The notes under the pieces were generated by a model, which saw only the letters and a list, made by a program, of their open reading frames with translations, was not told the DNA's origin and did no database searches. From assembly GCA_043801935.1 (NCBI GenBank), contig JAZDLO010000209.1:1-5736 (forward strand): DNA of 5,736 nt. Reading direction: 5' to 3'. The translations under genes were made by a program, and so were the position numbers. Below, piece after piece: positions 1 through 5,736 of this stretch (its first letter is position 1; every line of letters begins with the position of its first letter). Source of the stretch: JAZDLO01 sp043801935. GTDB taxonomy: Bacteria > Actinomycetota > Thermoleophilia > RBG-16-64-13.

Positions 1-276
1 GGCTGACTTAAGGCTCAAAGGGCTCGCGGACGCCTCGCTCGGGCGCAGGCTACGCTCCTTTTTTTTCTCAGGCAAATTGCGGCGATTTCATCTGAGCATC
101 TCTTGCGTCTTCGGGTGCGGGCTGCCATGGTTTCGAGAGAGACGATCGCCAGGATGAGAGGCGAACAATGTCCCCGGTTGCGGTCCCCTCAAACCGTTGC
201 TCTCCGGCCCTGCCTGGGCGGCCAGGCGCAGTGAGTCGAGCACGCCGGTTCTTCAGGGAGTGCGCTTCCAGGTCCG
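1..276. other. Leading stretch with no supportable gene
   Basis: No convincing coding region is visible here. One plus-strand frame stays open from base 2 to a TGA at 155-157, but its translation is rich in Arg, Phe and Ser and resembles nothing I know. It could at most be the tail of a gene starting left of the window. A short ATG frame at 154-234 (26 codons) lacks a ribosome binding site and ends in TGA, in the same frame as the next gene. A run of eight T lies at 59-66, but the bases before it form only a 3-bp stem around 43-55, so I do not call a terminator. The stretch probably contains the promoter of the next two genes, but no clear -35/-10 pair stands out. Confidence 0.4.
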
Positions 277-291
277 TTGCCGGGGCCCATC

Positions 292-684
292 GTGAATAGG
301 CAGGTTGTCAAGGCGCACGTGGTACAGGGGCCTGCCTCCCGCTGGGCCGGCCGTACGGCCGAGCCGACATTTGGCGTCGCCCTCGTCGACCGCCAAGGCA
401 ACCTTCTCGGTGCTAGTACCGTCAGCGCCCTACCCGGGGAAGTCGAAGTGCCGCTGGGTATGAATCTTCGAGAGGAGGATCTCAGACCCTATTCTAGCGG
501 AGGCCGGGGAGCTCCAAGAGGGCGGAGGTTTCCTCTGGTGTCGGCCACCTGGGTCCAGGTCAAGAGCAAACAGGTGCGGGTGGGCATCTACATGGAAAAG
601 GGCGAGTGGCTCGTCAGTCCGGAACGGCTTGATCTCGACCTAGCGGCGATCGGCGCCATTCTCAGCAGCCAGGTGCTTATGTAG
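292..684 (+). CDS. Hypothetical soluble protein, first gene of a two-gene operon
   Basis: I do not recognise this protein of about 130 aa. It has no signal peptide or membrane segment. It contains a short stretch reading VALVDRQGNLLGAS that looks like paired beta strands, an Arg/Gly-rich middle (RGAPRGRR), a second beta-rich part (WVQVKSKQVRVGIYMEKGEW), and a hydrophobic C-terminal end. The start is uncertain: GTG at 292 is preferred, but an in-frame TTG at 277 would add five residues. Neither has a good ribosome binding site, and the frame is closed upstream by TGA at 232-234. Codon use is GC-rich at third positions, as in the neighbours, which supports real coding. The stop at 682-684 overlaps the strong ribosome binding site of the next gene, so the two are probably co-transcribed and translationally coupled. 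Confidence 0.6.
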   Translation: MNRQVVKAHVVQGPASRWAGRTAEPTFGVALVDRQGNLLGASTVSALPGEVEVPLGMNLREEDLRPYSSGGRGAPRGRRFPLVSATWVQVKSKQVRVGIYMEKGEWLVSPERLDLDLAAIGAILSSQVLM

Positions 685-689
685 GAGGG
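683..689 (+). promoter_or_regulatory. Ribosome binding site overlapping upstream stop
   Basis: AGGAGGG is a near-perfect Shine-Dalgarno sequence. Its first two bases are the last two of the TAG that ends the upstream gene, and it sits 10 bases before the GTG at 700. It decides the start of the membrane-protein gene in favour of GTG 700 over the ATG at 748, and it suggests translational coupling of the pair. Confidence 0.75.
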
Positions 690-699
690 TACGGCGACG

Positions 700-1242
700 G
701 TGGTAGGGGAGCTCCCTGCGTTCGAACCCGAGCAGAGCCCCGAGATCATGGCTCGGTCGTTGTCGCCTGAAGGGTCTTCTCCGCCCATCGCGCCTTGTCG
801 GTACAAGAGACAGTCTGCCCTGCTCTTGATCCCGGTTTCCGTTGCGTTCGCGGCGATATGGGTATGGTCGGTCTTGTTCCTGCCAGGGGCTCCTGCGACT
901 CCCGGTCTGCCGTGGGACTTCACCTGGGTCTTCCCGGGTGTCGTGCTGCTGTTCGGCCTGGTGTTGGTTCCCCTGTACGAGGTCCTCCGATGGCGGGAGG
1001 TCGCCCTCTTGGAAACGGCGGTCGTCTTTCGAGGCAGAGGAGGGCGAGTGAAGGCCGTCATCAGCCCGGTGAGAAGGGCCTCCAGCCACCGCTCGGGACG
1101 CGGAGTGAGATTCGAGGGCCGAGGCGCCCAGGGTGGCTACGTCGCCAAGGTGGTCACCCAAGGCCACCTTGGCAAGCGCCGGTACCGGGACTTCCGAGAG
1201 GATGTCAGGCGGCTCTTTGGAAGCGAGGTCGGCTCAGCTTAG
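700..1242 (+). CDS. Hypothetical two-helix membrane protein
   Basis: This 180-aa protein is not one I recognise. It has a polar, acidic N-terminal part (residues 1-33), a basic stop (RYKRQ), a first hydrophobic helix at about 39-61, a short Pro/Gly-rich loop, a second helix at about 73-95, and then a long C-terminal part of about 85 residues rich in Arg and Gly. Positive charges flank the helices on the N- and C-terminal sides, so a helical hairpin with both ends in the cytoplasm is likely. The C-terminal part has a beta-like segment (VALLETAVVF) followed by a basic region that could touch nucleic acid, lipid or a partner protein, but this is speculation. The GTG start is chosen for the AGGAGGG 10 bases upstream. 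The gene ends 29 bases from the convergent nitroreductase gene with no visible terminator between them. Confidence 0.7.
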   Translation: MVGELPAFEPEQSPEIMARSLSPEGSSPPIAPCRYKRQSALLLIPVSVAFAAIWVWSVLFLPGAPATPGLPWDFTWVFPGVVLLFGLVLVPLYEVLRWREVALLETAVVFRGRGGRVKAVISPVRRASSHRSGRGVRFEGRGAQGGYVAKVVTQGHLGKRRYRDFREDVRRLFGSEVGSA

Positions 1243-1271
1243 GTCCAATCGGGGCGGCGGGAGAGCCTTGC

Positions 1272-1826
1272 TCAGTCCACGTGTTGGACGGTGCCCCTCG
1301 GCACGCGCTCGGCTCGACGGAACTTGTTCTCATCCGCTGTGTAGCCCGCGACGACCGCGCACTGCATCAGGGAACCCTCGGGGATACCGGCTTCTCGCGC
1401 CACGGCGCGGTTCTCCTCTGCATTGAGCGCGAAGGCCGGCGAACGGAGGAAGCATGAACCCAGACCCAGTTCGGTGGCCTGAAGGAGCATGTTCTCCGCG
1501 GCGGTAGCCACGTTTAGCGCGGTATAAGGAGCGTCGGTGGGCCCGGACAGGATGATCAGCACCGGCGCGCCGTAGATCGGCTGGTATCCGGGCAATGATG
1601 CTCTCTCGATCAAGAAATCGTCGCCCGAGGCGAGCATAGCCTGGGAGGTCAGATCGTTGATCCTCTGCCGGAGGTCGGCGTTGCGGATGACCGACATGTT
1701 GAAAGGCCCGGCGTTCGGGGCCCACTGACCGGCCTTGACTATCTTGGCCAGATCGTCGGCCGCGACGTCCCTGTCCAGGTATGCCCGTATGCTCTTTCTC
1801 TGTGCGACTGCTTCCTCGATCGTCAT
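1272..1826 (-). CDS. Nitroreductase-family flavoprotein
   Basis: This 184-aa protein belongs to the FMN-dependent nitroreductase family, soluble enzymes that pass electrons from NAD(P)H through flavin to nitro-aromatics, quinones, enones or other acceptors; the true substrate cannot be read from sequence. Visible marks are the N-terminal RKSIRAY (residues 10-16), whose arginines bind the FMN phosphate in the family; the WAPNAGPFN segment (35-43), in the place of the usual APSxxNxQPW loop; the helix with NVATAAENMLLQA; and the LGLGSCF flavin loop followed by a C-terminal VVAGYTADE. The length is typical for a compact family member. The open frame extends upstream to 2066, but ATG 1826 is chosen because AGGAAG lies 6 bases before it and homology begins there. 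It is a separate unit about 100 bases downstream of the M24 gene on the same strand and may have its own promoter. Confidence 0.88.
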   Translation of the reverse strand: MTIEEAVAQRKSIRAYLDRDVAADDLAKIVKAGQWAPNAGPFNMSVIRNADLRQRINDLTSQAMLASGDDFLIERASLPGYQPIYGAPVLIILSGPTDAPYTALNVATAAENMLLQATELGLGSCFLRSPAFALNAEENRAVAREAGIPEGSLMQCAVVAGYTADENKFRRAERVPRGTVQHVD

Positions 1827-1863
1827 GTTCGTCTTCCTTTCGAGTGGCTGCTCTGTCTGTGGA

Positions 1864-1894
1864 ACTATAGCGAGACCCGGAACCCTTCGCTCAA
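1864..1894 (-). promoter_or_regulatory. Candidate promoter of the nitroreductase gene
   Basis: Read on the minus strand, TTGAGC (1894-1889) and TATAGT (1869-1864) resemble a sigma-70 -35/-10 pair, with 4 and 5 matches of 6. The spacer of 19 bases is longer than ideal. Transcription would begin about 30 bases before the ATG at 1826. Confidence 0.35.
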
Positions 1895-1898
1895 CGAC

Positions 1899-1914
1899 CG
1901 GGGGGATTCCCCCG
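1899..1914 (-). terminator. GC-rich hairpin after the M24 gene, possible terminator
   Basis: CGGGGG and CCCCCG form a perfect 6-bp stem with a GATT loop on the plus strand (AATC on the minus strand), 12 bases beyond the TGA of the M24 gene. No T-run follows it in the direction of transcription, so a classical intrinsic terminator is not shown. It could instead protect the 3' end of the transcript or be an operator just upstream of the nitroreductase promoter. Confidence 0.35.
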
Positions 1915-2830
1915 CTCATGCGACGCTCATACGATAATGAGCTCCTTGGGGTATTTGTGGATGCGCTCAGCACCACCCGCGGGACCGACAAGGAAGTTGT
2001 CGACGCACATGGCGAACACATGGCCGCCGTCATCCAGCTTCTTCTCGGTATGCAGGTGAACCGCAAGGTTGCTGTTCTCTTGGAGCGTCATGGGCTCGCG
2101 CTTTCGGATCATCGGCCTCTCGACCATGCTGTAGCCCATGCCGTGCGCCAGGTCGAATATCGTTGGATCATAGCCGTTCTTGACGTTGAAGTCCTCCAGG
2201 GCATGCACTATGTCCTTGGGCACTGCTCCGGGAACCAGAAGACTGGCAGCCAATTCCTGTCCCTCCACCGCATGCGCCCAAGCCTTCGCCAGTGCGGGCG
2301 TCGGCTCTGTCCCCATGACGAAAGTCCTGGCAAGCTCGGTCCACTGGCCGCCGGGGCCGTTGCCTTCCACGAGCACGAAGACCTGATCGCCCGTCTTGAT
2401 CTGTCGGCCCTGCAAATGATAGACGGCTGGAGCGGCCGCCGTCCCGGGCGGACCGGAACTCACCATGCAGTTCATGCGTGAGCACCCTCGTTTTGAACAG
2501 AAATACATGACCTCCGCGTAGATGTCATAGCCGTGCATCCCAGGCTGGATGATCCCCTTCAGGTGGTCGAAGAACGCATCCTGCATGGCCGCCGTCTCCC
2601 GGATCATTTCGATCTCTTCCGGGCTCTTGGGCACTCTGAGGTCGTCGATCCAGTCTGTTGCATCCACGAAGGTCGCCCCCGGGAGGTTCTGGGTAACGTA
2701 CTCGTAGAAGGTGACGGGGATCATAGACTTCTCGACCCATCCAACGACTGGGTTCTTCTTCTCACTCAGCGCTTCGACAGCCATAGCGGCGTCGATGTGC
2801 CTCGTGTAGCTGTGTGTAGGCATGTAGTAG

Positions 2831-2845
2831 GAGGACAGGCTCCTC
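2831..2845 (-). repeat. Small inverted repeat beside the amber codon
   Basis: GAGGA and TCCTC form a 5-bp stem with a 5-base loop. On the minus strand the stem begins with the last base of the TAG. An alternative pairing (AGGAG with CTCCT, 2829-2844) is equally possible. The stem is short and may be chance. Confidence 0.4.
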
Positions 2846-2847
2846 TA
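2845..2847 (-). other. In-frame amber codon (TAG) inside the M24 gene
   Basis: The minus-strand codon at 2847-2845 is TAG, between ...WYMRGI and RSLSSYYMPTHSY. Both flanking parts are in one frame and read as one M24 protein. A single change from AAG, CAG, GAG or TGG would explain it. The plus-strand neighbours ending at 684, 1242 and 5172 all use TAG as their normal stop. Confidence 0.9.
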
Positions 2848-3172
2848 GATCCCTCGCATGTACCAGGACGGCGGGAACTCAGGAGTGGCCGGCGGCTCGA
2901 GACCCCAGTTGATGACGGTCATATCGTCGTCAACTGGGAAGATGACCGTATAGGGGAACCCGAGGTCCGCTACCCAGTCGGTGAACCAGCGGAGCGTTCC
3001 CCCCAAGAACTCCTCAGAGTTCTGCATGACCAGGTAGTCGATGCCCTTCTCGCCCATCTTCTGCCGAACGACAGTCCACCGGCGCTCGAGCTCGGCATCC
3101 GAGGCCATCTTGATCAGCTGGTTTCTTGGGTCTTCCATCGGTCCCGCTTCTCCCTTCTCGCTTTCGGAGCCG

Positions 3173-3208
3173 CCCGAGTTCCCTCGGGAAGGCCGACAAG
3201 CTATTCTA
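3173..3208. promoter_or_regulatory. Divergent promoter region between the M24 gene and iorA
   Basis: The 123-base gap between two outward-facing genes must hold both promoters. A -10-like TATTCT lies at 3202-3207 for iorA; its candidate -35 (TTCCCT, 3179-3184, 17-base spacer) is poor. On the minus strand TAGAAT (3208-3203) matches the -10 consensus at 5 of 6 and overlaps it, with a weak GTGTCT 17 bases upstream. A perfect inverted repeat, CCCGAG-TTCC-CTCGGG (3173-3188), overlaps the iorA -35 position and would lie in the leader of the M24 transcript. It could be an operator controlling both directions. The elements are seen; their function is inferred. Confidence 0.4.
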
Positions 3209-3250
3209 GCCGGGCAGGACCGAAGAGACACGCGGCCCTCGACTTACCTT

Positions 3251-3255
3251 AGGAG
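3251..3255 (+). promoter_or_regulatory. Ribosome binding site of iorA
   Basis: AGGAG stands 6 bases before the ATG at 3262 and fixes that start. Confidence 0.75.
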
Positions 3256-3261
3256 ACAGGC

Positions 3262-5172
3262 ATGCAGCAGACTGAGCAGGTCACTATCACCTCCGATGCC
3301 CCGGGAGCCGGCTTATTGCTGCTGGGCAACGAAGCGATCGCCCGCGGAGCTATCGAGGCTGAAGTCACCGTCCTTGCGTCCTATCCTGGGACGCCGTCCA
3401 GCGAGATCGGCCAGGCTGTCATCGATGCGGCCCGGGACCTCAAGCACATGTATGTGGAATGGTCGGTCAACGAGAAGGTGGGGTTCGAGGTCGCCTACGC
3501 CGCTTCGATGACCGGTGTCAGGGCTATGACCACCATGAAGCACGTGGGTTTGAACGTCGCTCACGACCCACTGATGACGGCATGCAACATGGGCGTGAAC
3601 GGGGGGATGGTGCTGGTCTGCGCCGATGACCCGTCCATGTGGAGCTCGCAGAACGAGCAGGACAGCCGCTATGTAGCCTTGCAGGCATATCTACCGGTGT
3701 TGGAACCCAGCACGGGCCAGGAAGCCAAAGACATGATGGCTGATGCCTTCAGACTCTCGGAGGAGTGGGGGCAGATAGTCATGCTCCGGTCTGTCACCAG
3801 ACTGAGCCACGCACGGTCCAAAGTCGTCTTGGGCGAGATCGATCGACTGGGGCGCGAAGCCCGGTTTGAGAAGAACCCGTCCAATTGGGTCTGCTTGCCC
3901 AACAATTCGAGGGCGCATCGTCTCAAGGCGATCGCGCGATTTGCAGGGATAAAGACGGCGGCTAACACACTCGCCTATAACAAGTTGGAACTGAAGCCGG
4001 GGGCCAAGCTCGGGATCATAGCCGGTGGTCTCGGATGGGCGTATCTGCAAGAGGCGCTCGGGTGGCTGGGTATCGCCGATCAAGTATCGCTGCTGAAGCT
4101 GGGCATGACCTATCCGATTCCCGAGAGGTTGACGCTGGAGCTGCTGGAGGCCGTGCCCGAAGTCCTCGTGGTGGAAGAGCTCGAGCCGATCGTGGAGAAT
4201 CAGGTAAAGGTATTGGCTCAAGATGAGAAGGTCACCCGCACCATCCACGGCAAGGACGTGGTGCCCGTCGTCGGGGAGCTTTCTACTCGGAAAGTCATGG
4301 AGGCTCTGGCCGAACTCATGGATCTGGAGATGCCGGTCGACTTCCAGGCTCTGGACGGCATCGGGTCGGAGGCCGCTCCTCTCCTGCCCTTTCGCCCACC
4401 CGCGTTGTGTCCCGGCTGTCCTCATCGGGCGTCCTTCTATGCGGAGGGCATGGCCGTTCGCAAGTACAACAAGGAGTTTGGCGTAGATGTCGTTCGAAAT
4501 GGTGACATCGGCTGCTACGGCCTGGGCTTCTTTGCACCCCTGAACTCCGACGACGTCGCCCTGTGTATGAGTGGATCCTACGGGGCGGCCCAGGGCATCG
4601 CCCAGGCGACCGGTCTTCGAACCGTTGCTCACGTGGGTGATTCCACCTTCTTCCACTCGGGGATGCCTTCGCTGGTGAATGCTGTGTTCAACAGAGCGAA
4701 CGTCACCTTCCTCGTCCTCGATAACGCCATAACCGGACAGACCGGCTTCCAGGAGGACCCGGCCACCGGTACGAACGCACGCGGCGAGGTCACCACGGCG
4801 ATCAAACCGGAGGACGTAGCCCGCGCCTGTCAGGTGAAGTTCGTGGAAGTCGTGGACCCTTTCGATGTGGAGACCACGATCGAGACGATCGGACGGGCTC
4901 TGCGCGTGGACGGGCCCTCAGTGGTCGTGGCTCGGCGGGCCTGTCAAGTGCTGGAGCAGCGTGAACTGAAACAGAAGGGCGAGAGATTCGTGCCCTATGA
5001 GATCGACGTTGACCAGTGCACGGACTGCAAGTCGTGCATAAGCAAACTCGGCTGCCCCGCCATACTCATCGAAGATGGGCAGGTGGTCATCGACGCCGCT
5101 CAGTGCACGGGTTGCGCGGTTTGCGCGACGATCTGTCCGAGTGGGGCGATCCGAACAAGAGGGAGCAACTAG
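3262..5172 (+). CDS. iorA: Indolepyruvate:ferredoxin oxidoreductase, alpha subunit
   Basis: IorA (636 aa) is the thiamine-diphosphate and iron-sulfur subunit of the IorAB enzyme, which converts aryl-pyruvates (indolepyruvate, phenylpyruvate, hydroxyphenylpyruvate) plus CoA to aryl-acetyl-CoA, CO2 and reduced ferredoxin in the cytoplasm of anaerobes. An N-terminal pyruvate-oxidoreductase-like domain begins with YPGTPSSE (41-48) and continues through EWSVNEKVGFE and MTTMKHVGLN. A middle domain (about 240-350) precedes CPGCPHR (383-389). The TPP-binding domain has GDIGCY and the cofactor motif GDS (459-461) with the partner Asn at 488. The C-terminus is a two-cluster ferredoxin: C586, C589, C592 and C598, then C615, C618, C621 and C625 followed by P. 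All eight cysteines are present, so two 4Fe-4S clusters are expected. Length and domain order are normal and the gene looks intact. The stop is followed in frame by AGA TGA, a backup stop, and iorB begins 2 bases after it. Confidence 0.96.
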   Translation: MQQTEQVTITSDAPGAGLLLLGNEAIARGAIEAEVTVLASYPGTPSSEIGQAVIDAARDLKHMYVEWSVNEKVGFEVAYAASMTGVRAMTTMKHVGLNVAHDPLMTACNMGVNGGMVLVCADDPSMWSSQNEQDSRYVALQAYLPVLEPSTGQEAKDMMADAFRLSEEWGQIVMLRSVTRLSHARSKVVLGEIDRLGREARFEKNPSNWVCLPNNSRAHRLKAIARFAGIKTAANTLAYNKLELKPGAKLGIIAGGLGWAYLQEALGWLGIADQVSLLKLGMTYPIPERLTLELLEAVPEVLVVEELEPIVENQVKVLAQDEKVTRTIHGKDVVPVVGELSTRKVMEALAELMDLEMPVDFQALDGIGSEAAPLLPFRPPALCPGCPHRASFYAEGMAVRKYNKEFGVDVVRNGDIGCYGLGFFAPLNSDDVALCMSGSYGAAQGIAQATGLRTVAHVGDSTFFHSGMPSLVNAVFNRANVTFLVLDNAITGQTGFQEDPATGTNARGEVTTAIKPEDVARACQVKFVEVVDPFDVETTIETIGRALRVDGPSVVVARRACQVLEQRELKQKGERFVPYEIDVDQCTDCKSCISKLGCPAILIEDGQVVIDAAQCTGCAVCATICPSGAIRTRGSN

Positions 5173-5174
5173 AG

Positions 5175-5736
5175 ATGACGACTACCGTGGTCAAAGAGCT
5201 GAACATAATACTCGGCGGCGTTGGCGGTCAGGGGGTGATCCTGATGTCCGATCTGCTCGGTCACGCCGCGCTGAAGGAGGGGCTGGACATCCAGGGCTCG
5301 GAAGTGCTGGGCATGGCCCAACGCGGCGGCTCGGTCTTTAGCAACATCCGCATCGGGAGCGGTGTTGTCGCGCCGCTTACTCCCCAGGGCAAGTGCGACA
5401 TACTGGTCGCCCTGGAACCCAGCGAGGCCCTGAGGTACGTGAGGGAGCTCTCGGGAACGAGCGTGGTCATCATTAATACGACCGAGATCAGGCCGTACAC
5501 GGTTTCGACCGGTGAGAGCGGATACCCTGAGTTGCACGCGATACTGGAGAAGGTCGGGAAGGTCACCGAGCACACCATCACCATCGATGCGACCGAGATA
5601 GCCAGAGAAGCCGGCAACCCTCTGGCGGCGAATACCGCCATGCTGGGAGCTCTCTTCGGCAGCGGCCGGATGCCGGTCAAGGTGGAAACGATGAAAGAAC
5701 TGATCAAGAGTCGAGTGCCGGCCAAGGCGATCGAGG
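5175..5736 (+). CDS. iorB: Indolepyruvate:ferredoxin oxidoreductase, beta subunit (partial at window end)
   Basis: IorB is the small gamma-type subunit that pairs with IorA. The 187 complete codons seen here cover nearly the whole protein, since the family is about 190-200 aa; the stop lies beyond the window. The nucleotide-like glycine motif GGVGGQG (14-20) is followed by GSEVLGMAQRGGSVFSNIRIG, the hallmark of 2-oxoacid:ferredoxin oxidoreductase gamma domains. Later come ILVALEPSEALRY and, near the end, NPLAANTAMLGALFGSG, both usual for the family. The ATG at 5175 lies 2 bases after the iorA stop; GGGAG at 5161-5165, inside the end of iorA, is 9 bases upstream. The two genes are therefore one operon with coupled translation, as expected for 1:1 subunits. 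It has no cofactor cysteines of its own. Confidence 0.95.
   Translation, partial: MTTTVVKELNIILGGVGGQGVILMSDLLGHAALKEGLDIQGSEVLGMAQRGGSVFSNIRIGSGVVAPLTPQGKCDILVALEPSEALRYVRELSGTSVVIINTTEIRPYTVSTGESGYPELHAILEKVGKVTEHTITIDATEIAREAGNPLAANTAMLGALFGSGRMPVKVETMKELIKSRVPAKAIE

Larger units (their letters stand above)
1927..3138 (-). pseudogene. M24-family (Xaa-Pro peptidase / creatinase-like) protein, interrupted by in-frame TAG
   Basis: Read through its one internal stop, this gene encodes 403 aa, the usual length for Xaa-Pro aminopeptidase, creatinase or ectoine-hydrolase-type M24 proteins. An N-terminal creatinase-like domain spans about residues 1-160 and a pita-bread M24 domain about 165-403. 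Codon 98 is TAG (2847-2845). The reading frame continues unchanged on both sides, and the following ATG at 2823 is codon 106 without a proper ribosome binding site. A gene caller would give two products, 97 aa (2845-3138) and 298 aa (1927-2823). Family marks include the linker LRVPKSPEEIEMIR (about 167-180), SSGPPGT, TELARTF (267-273), AHGMG (331-335) with VERP after it, and a C-terminal segment ending in LIIV. Histidines 241 and 332 are kept, but most canonical metal ligands (D, D, H, E, E) appear replaced (V257, E268, H332, H361, V389), so the intact protein may act without metals as creatinase does. The start ATG 3138 has GGGAG 11 bases upstream. Substrate unknown. Confidence 0.8.

Noticed and set aside
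43..66. T-run as an intrinsic terminator
   Set aside because: Eight T are present, but the preceding bases form only a 3-bp stem, so no terminator hairpin is shown.
154..234. Short ATG frame (26 codons) in frame with the first gene and ending in TGA
   Set aside because: No ribosome binding site and no recognisable peptide; a selenocysteine extension of the first gene was considered but nothing supports it.
588..1167. Two long minus-strand open frames opposite the unknown gene pair
   Set aside because: They are Arg/Gly/Pro-rich low-complexity translations typical of the antisense of GC-rich genes, overlap each other in different frames, and lack ribosome binding sites. The plus-strand reading has a strong Shine-Dalgarno and membrane helices.
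795..1457. Long plus-strand open frame of 220 codons
   Set aside because: It lies in another frame over the membrane-protein gene and runs across the convergent end of the nitroreductase gene; no family resemblance and no start signal.
1827..2066. Longer N-terminus for the nitroreductase
   Set aside because: The extra 80 residues run over the intergenic gap and the end of the M24 gene, have no family similarity, and the ATG at 1826 has its own Shine-Dalgarno.
1735..2481. Plus-strand open frame of 248 codons
   Set aside because: It is the antisense of the nitroreductase start and the M24 C-terminal half, both of which have clear family motifs on the minus strand.
3691..4656. Minus-strand open frame of 321 codons
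   Set aside because: It is fully antisense to iorA, whose TPP-binding and domain motifs are unmistakable on the plus strand.

Overview
The window is a GC-rich bacterial segment with tightly packed genes. It carries five recognisable loci and one partial gene. Protein style suggests an uncultured Chloroflexota or Dehalococcoidia-like anaerobe. Pointers are the 2-oxoacid:ferredoxin oxidoreductase of aryl-pyruvate type, the divergent M24 'creatinase-like' protein, AGGAG-type ribosome binding sites, and use of GTG or TTG starts. No marker gene is present, so the taxonomic guess is weak.

Layout: positions 1-276 hold no gene I can support. A two-gene plus-strand pair of unknown function follows: a soluble protein of about 130 aa (about 292-684) and a two-helix membrane protein (700-1242), coupled by a ribosome binding site that overlaps the first stop codon. 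A minus-strand FMN nitroreductase-family gene (1272-1826) converges on this pair. Upstream of it, on the same strand, lies an M24 peptidase/creatinase-like gene (1927-3138) that is interrupted by a single in-frame TAG at codon 98. A 123-base divergent promoter region separates it from the plus-strand iorA (3262-5172) and iorB (5175 to the window end), the two subunits of indolepyruvate:ferredoxin oxidoreductase.

How they work together: IorAB oxidatively decarboxylates aryl-pyruvates, made by transamination of aromatic amino acids, to aryl-acetyl-CoA while reducing ferredoxin. The divergent M24 gene would fit a peptide or amino-acid-derivative catabolic locus, and the nitroreductase-family flavoprotein adds a redox partner of unknown substrate. 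The functional link is an inference from position only.

The main point for a second look is the M24 gene. Its two halves are in the same reading frame, add up to the normal family length, and are separated only by one amber codon with a small hairpin beside it. In my unaided alignment it also lacks most of the metal ligands of canonical M24 enzymes. Recent pseudogenisation or a base error is likelier than recoding, because three other genes here end in TAG. I found no tRNA, rRNA, CRISPR array, insertion sequence or clear new system.
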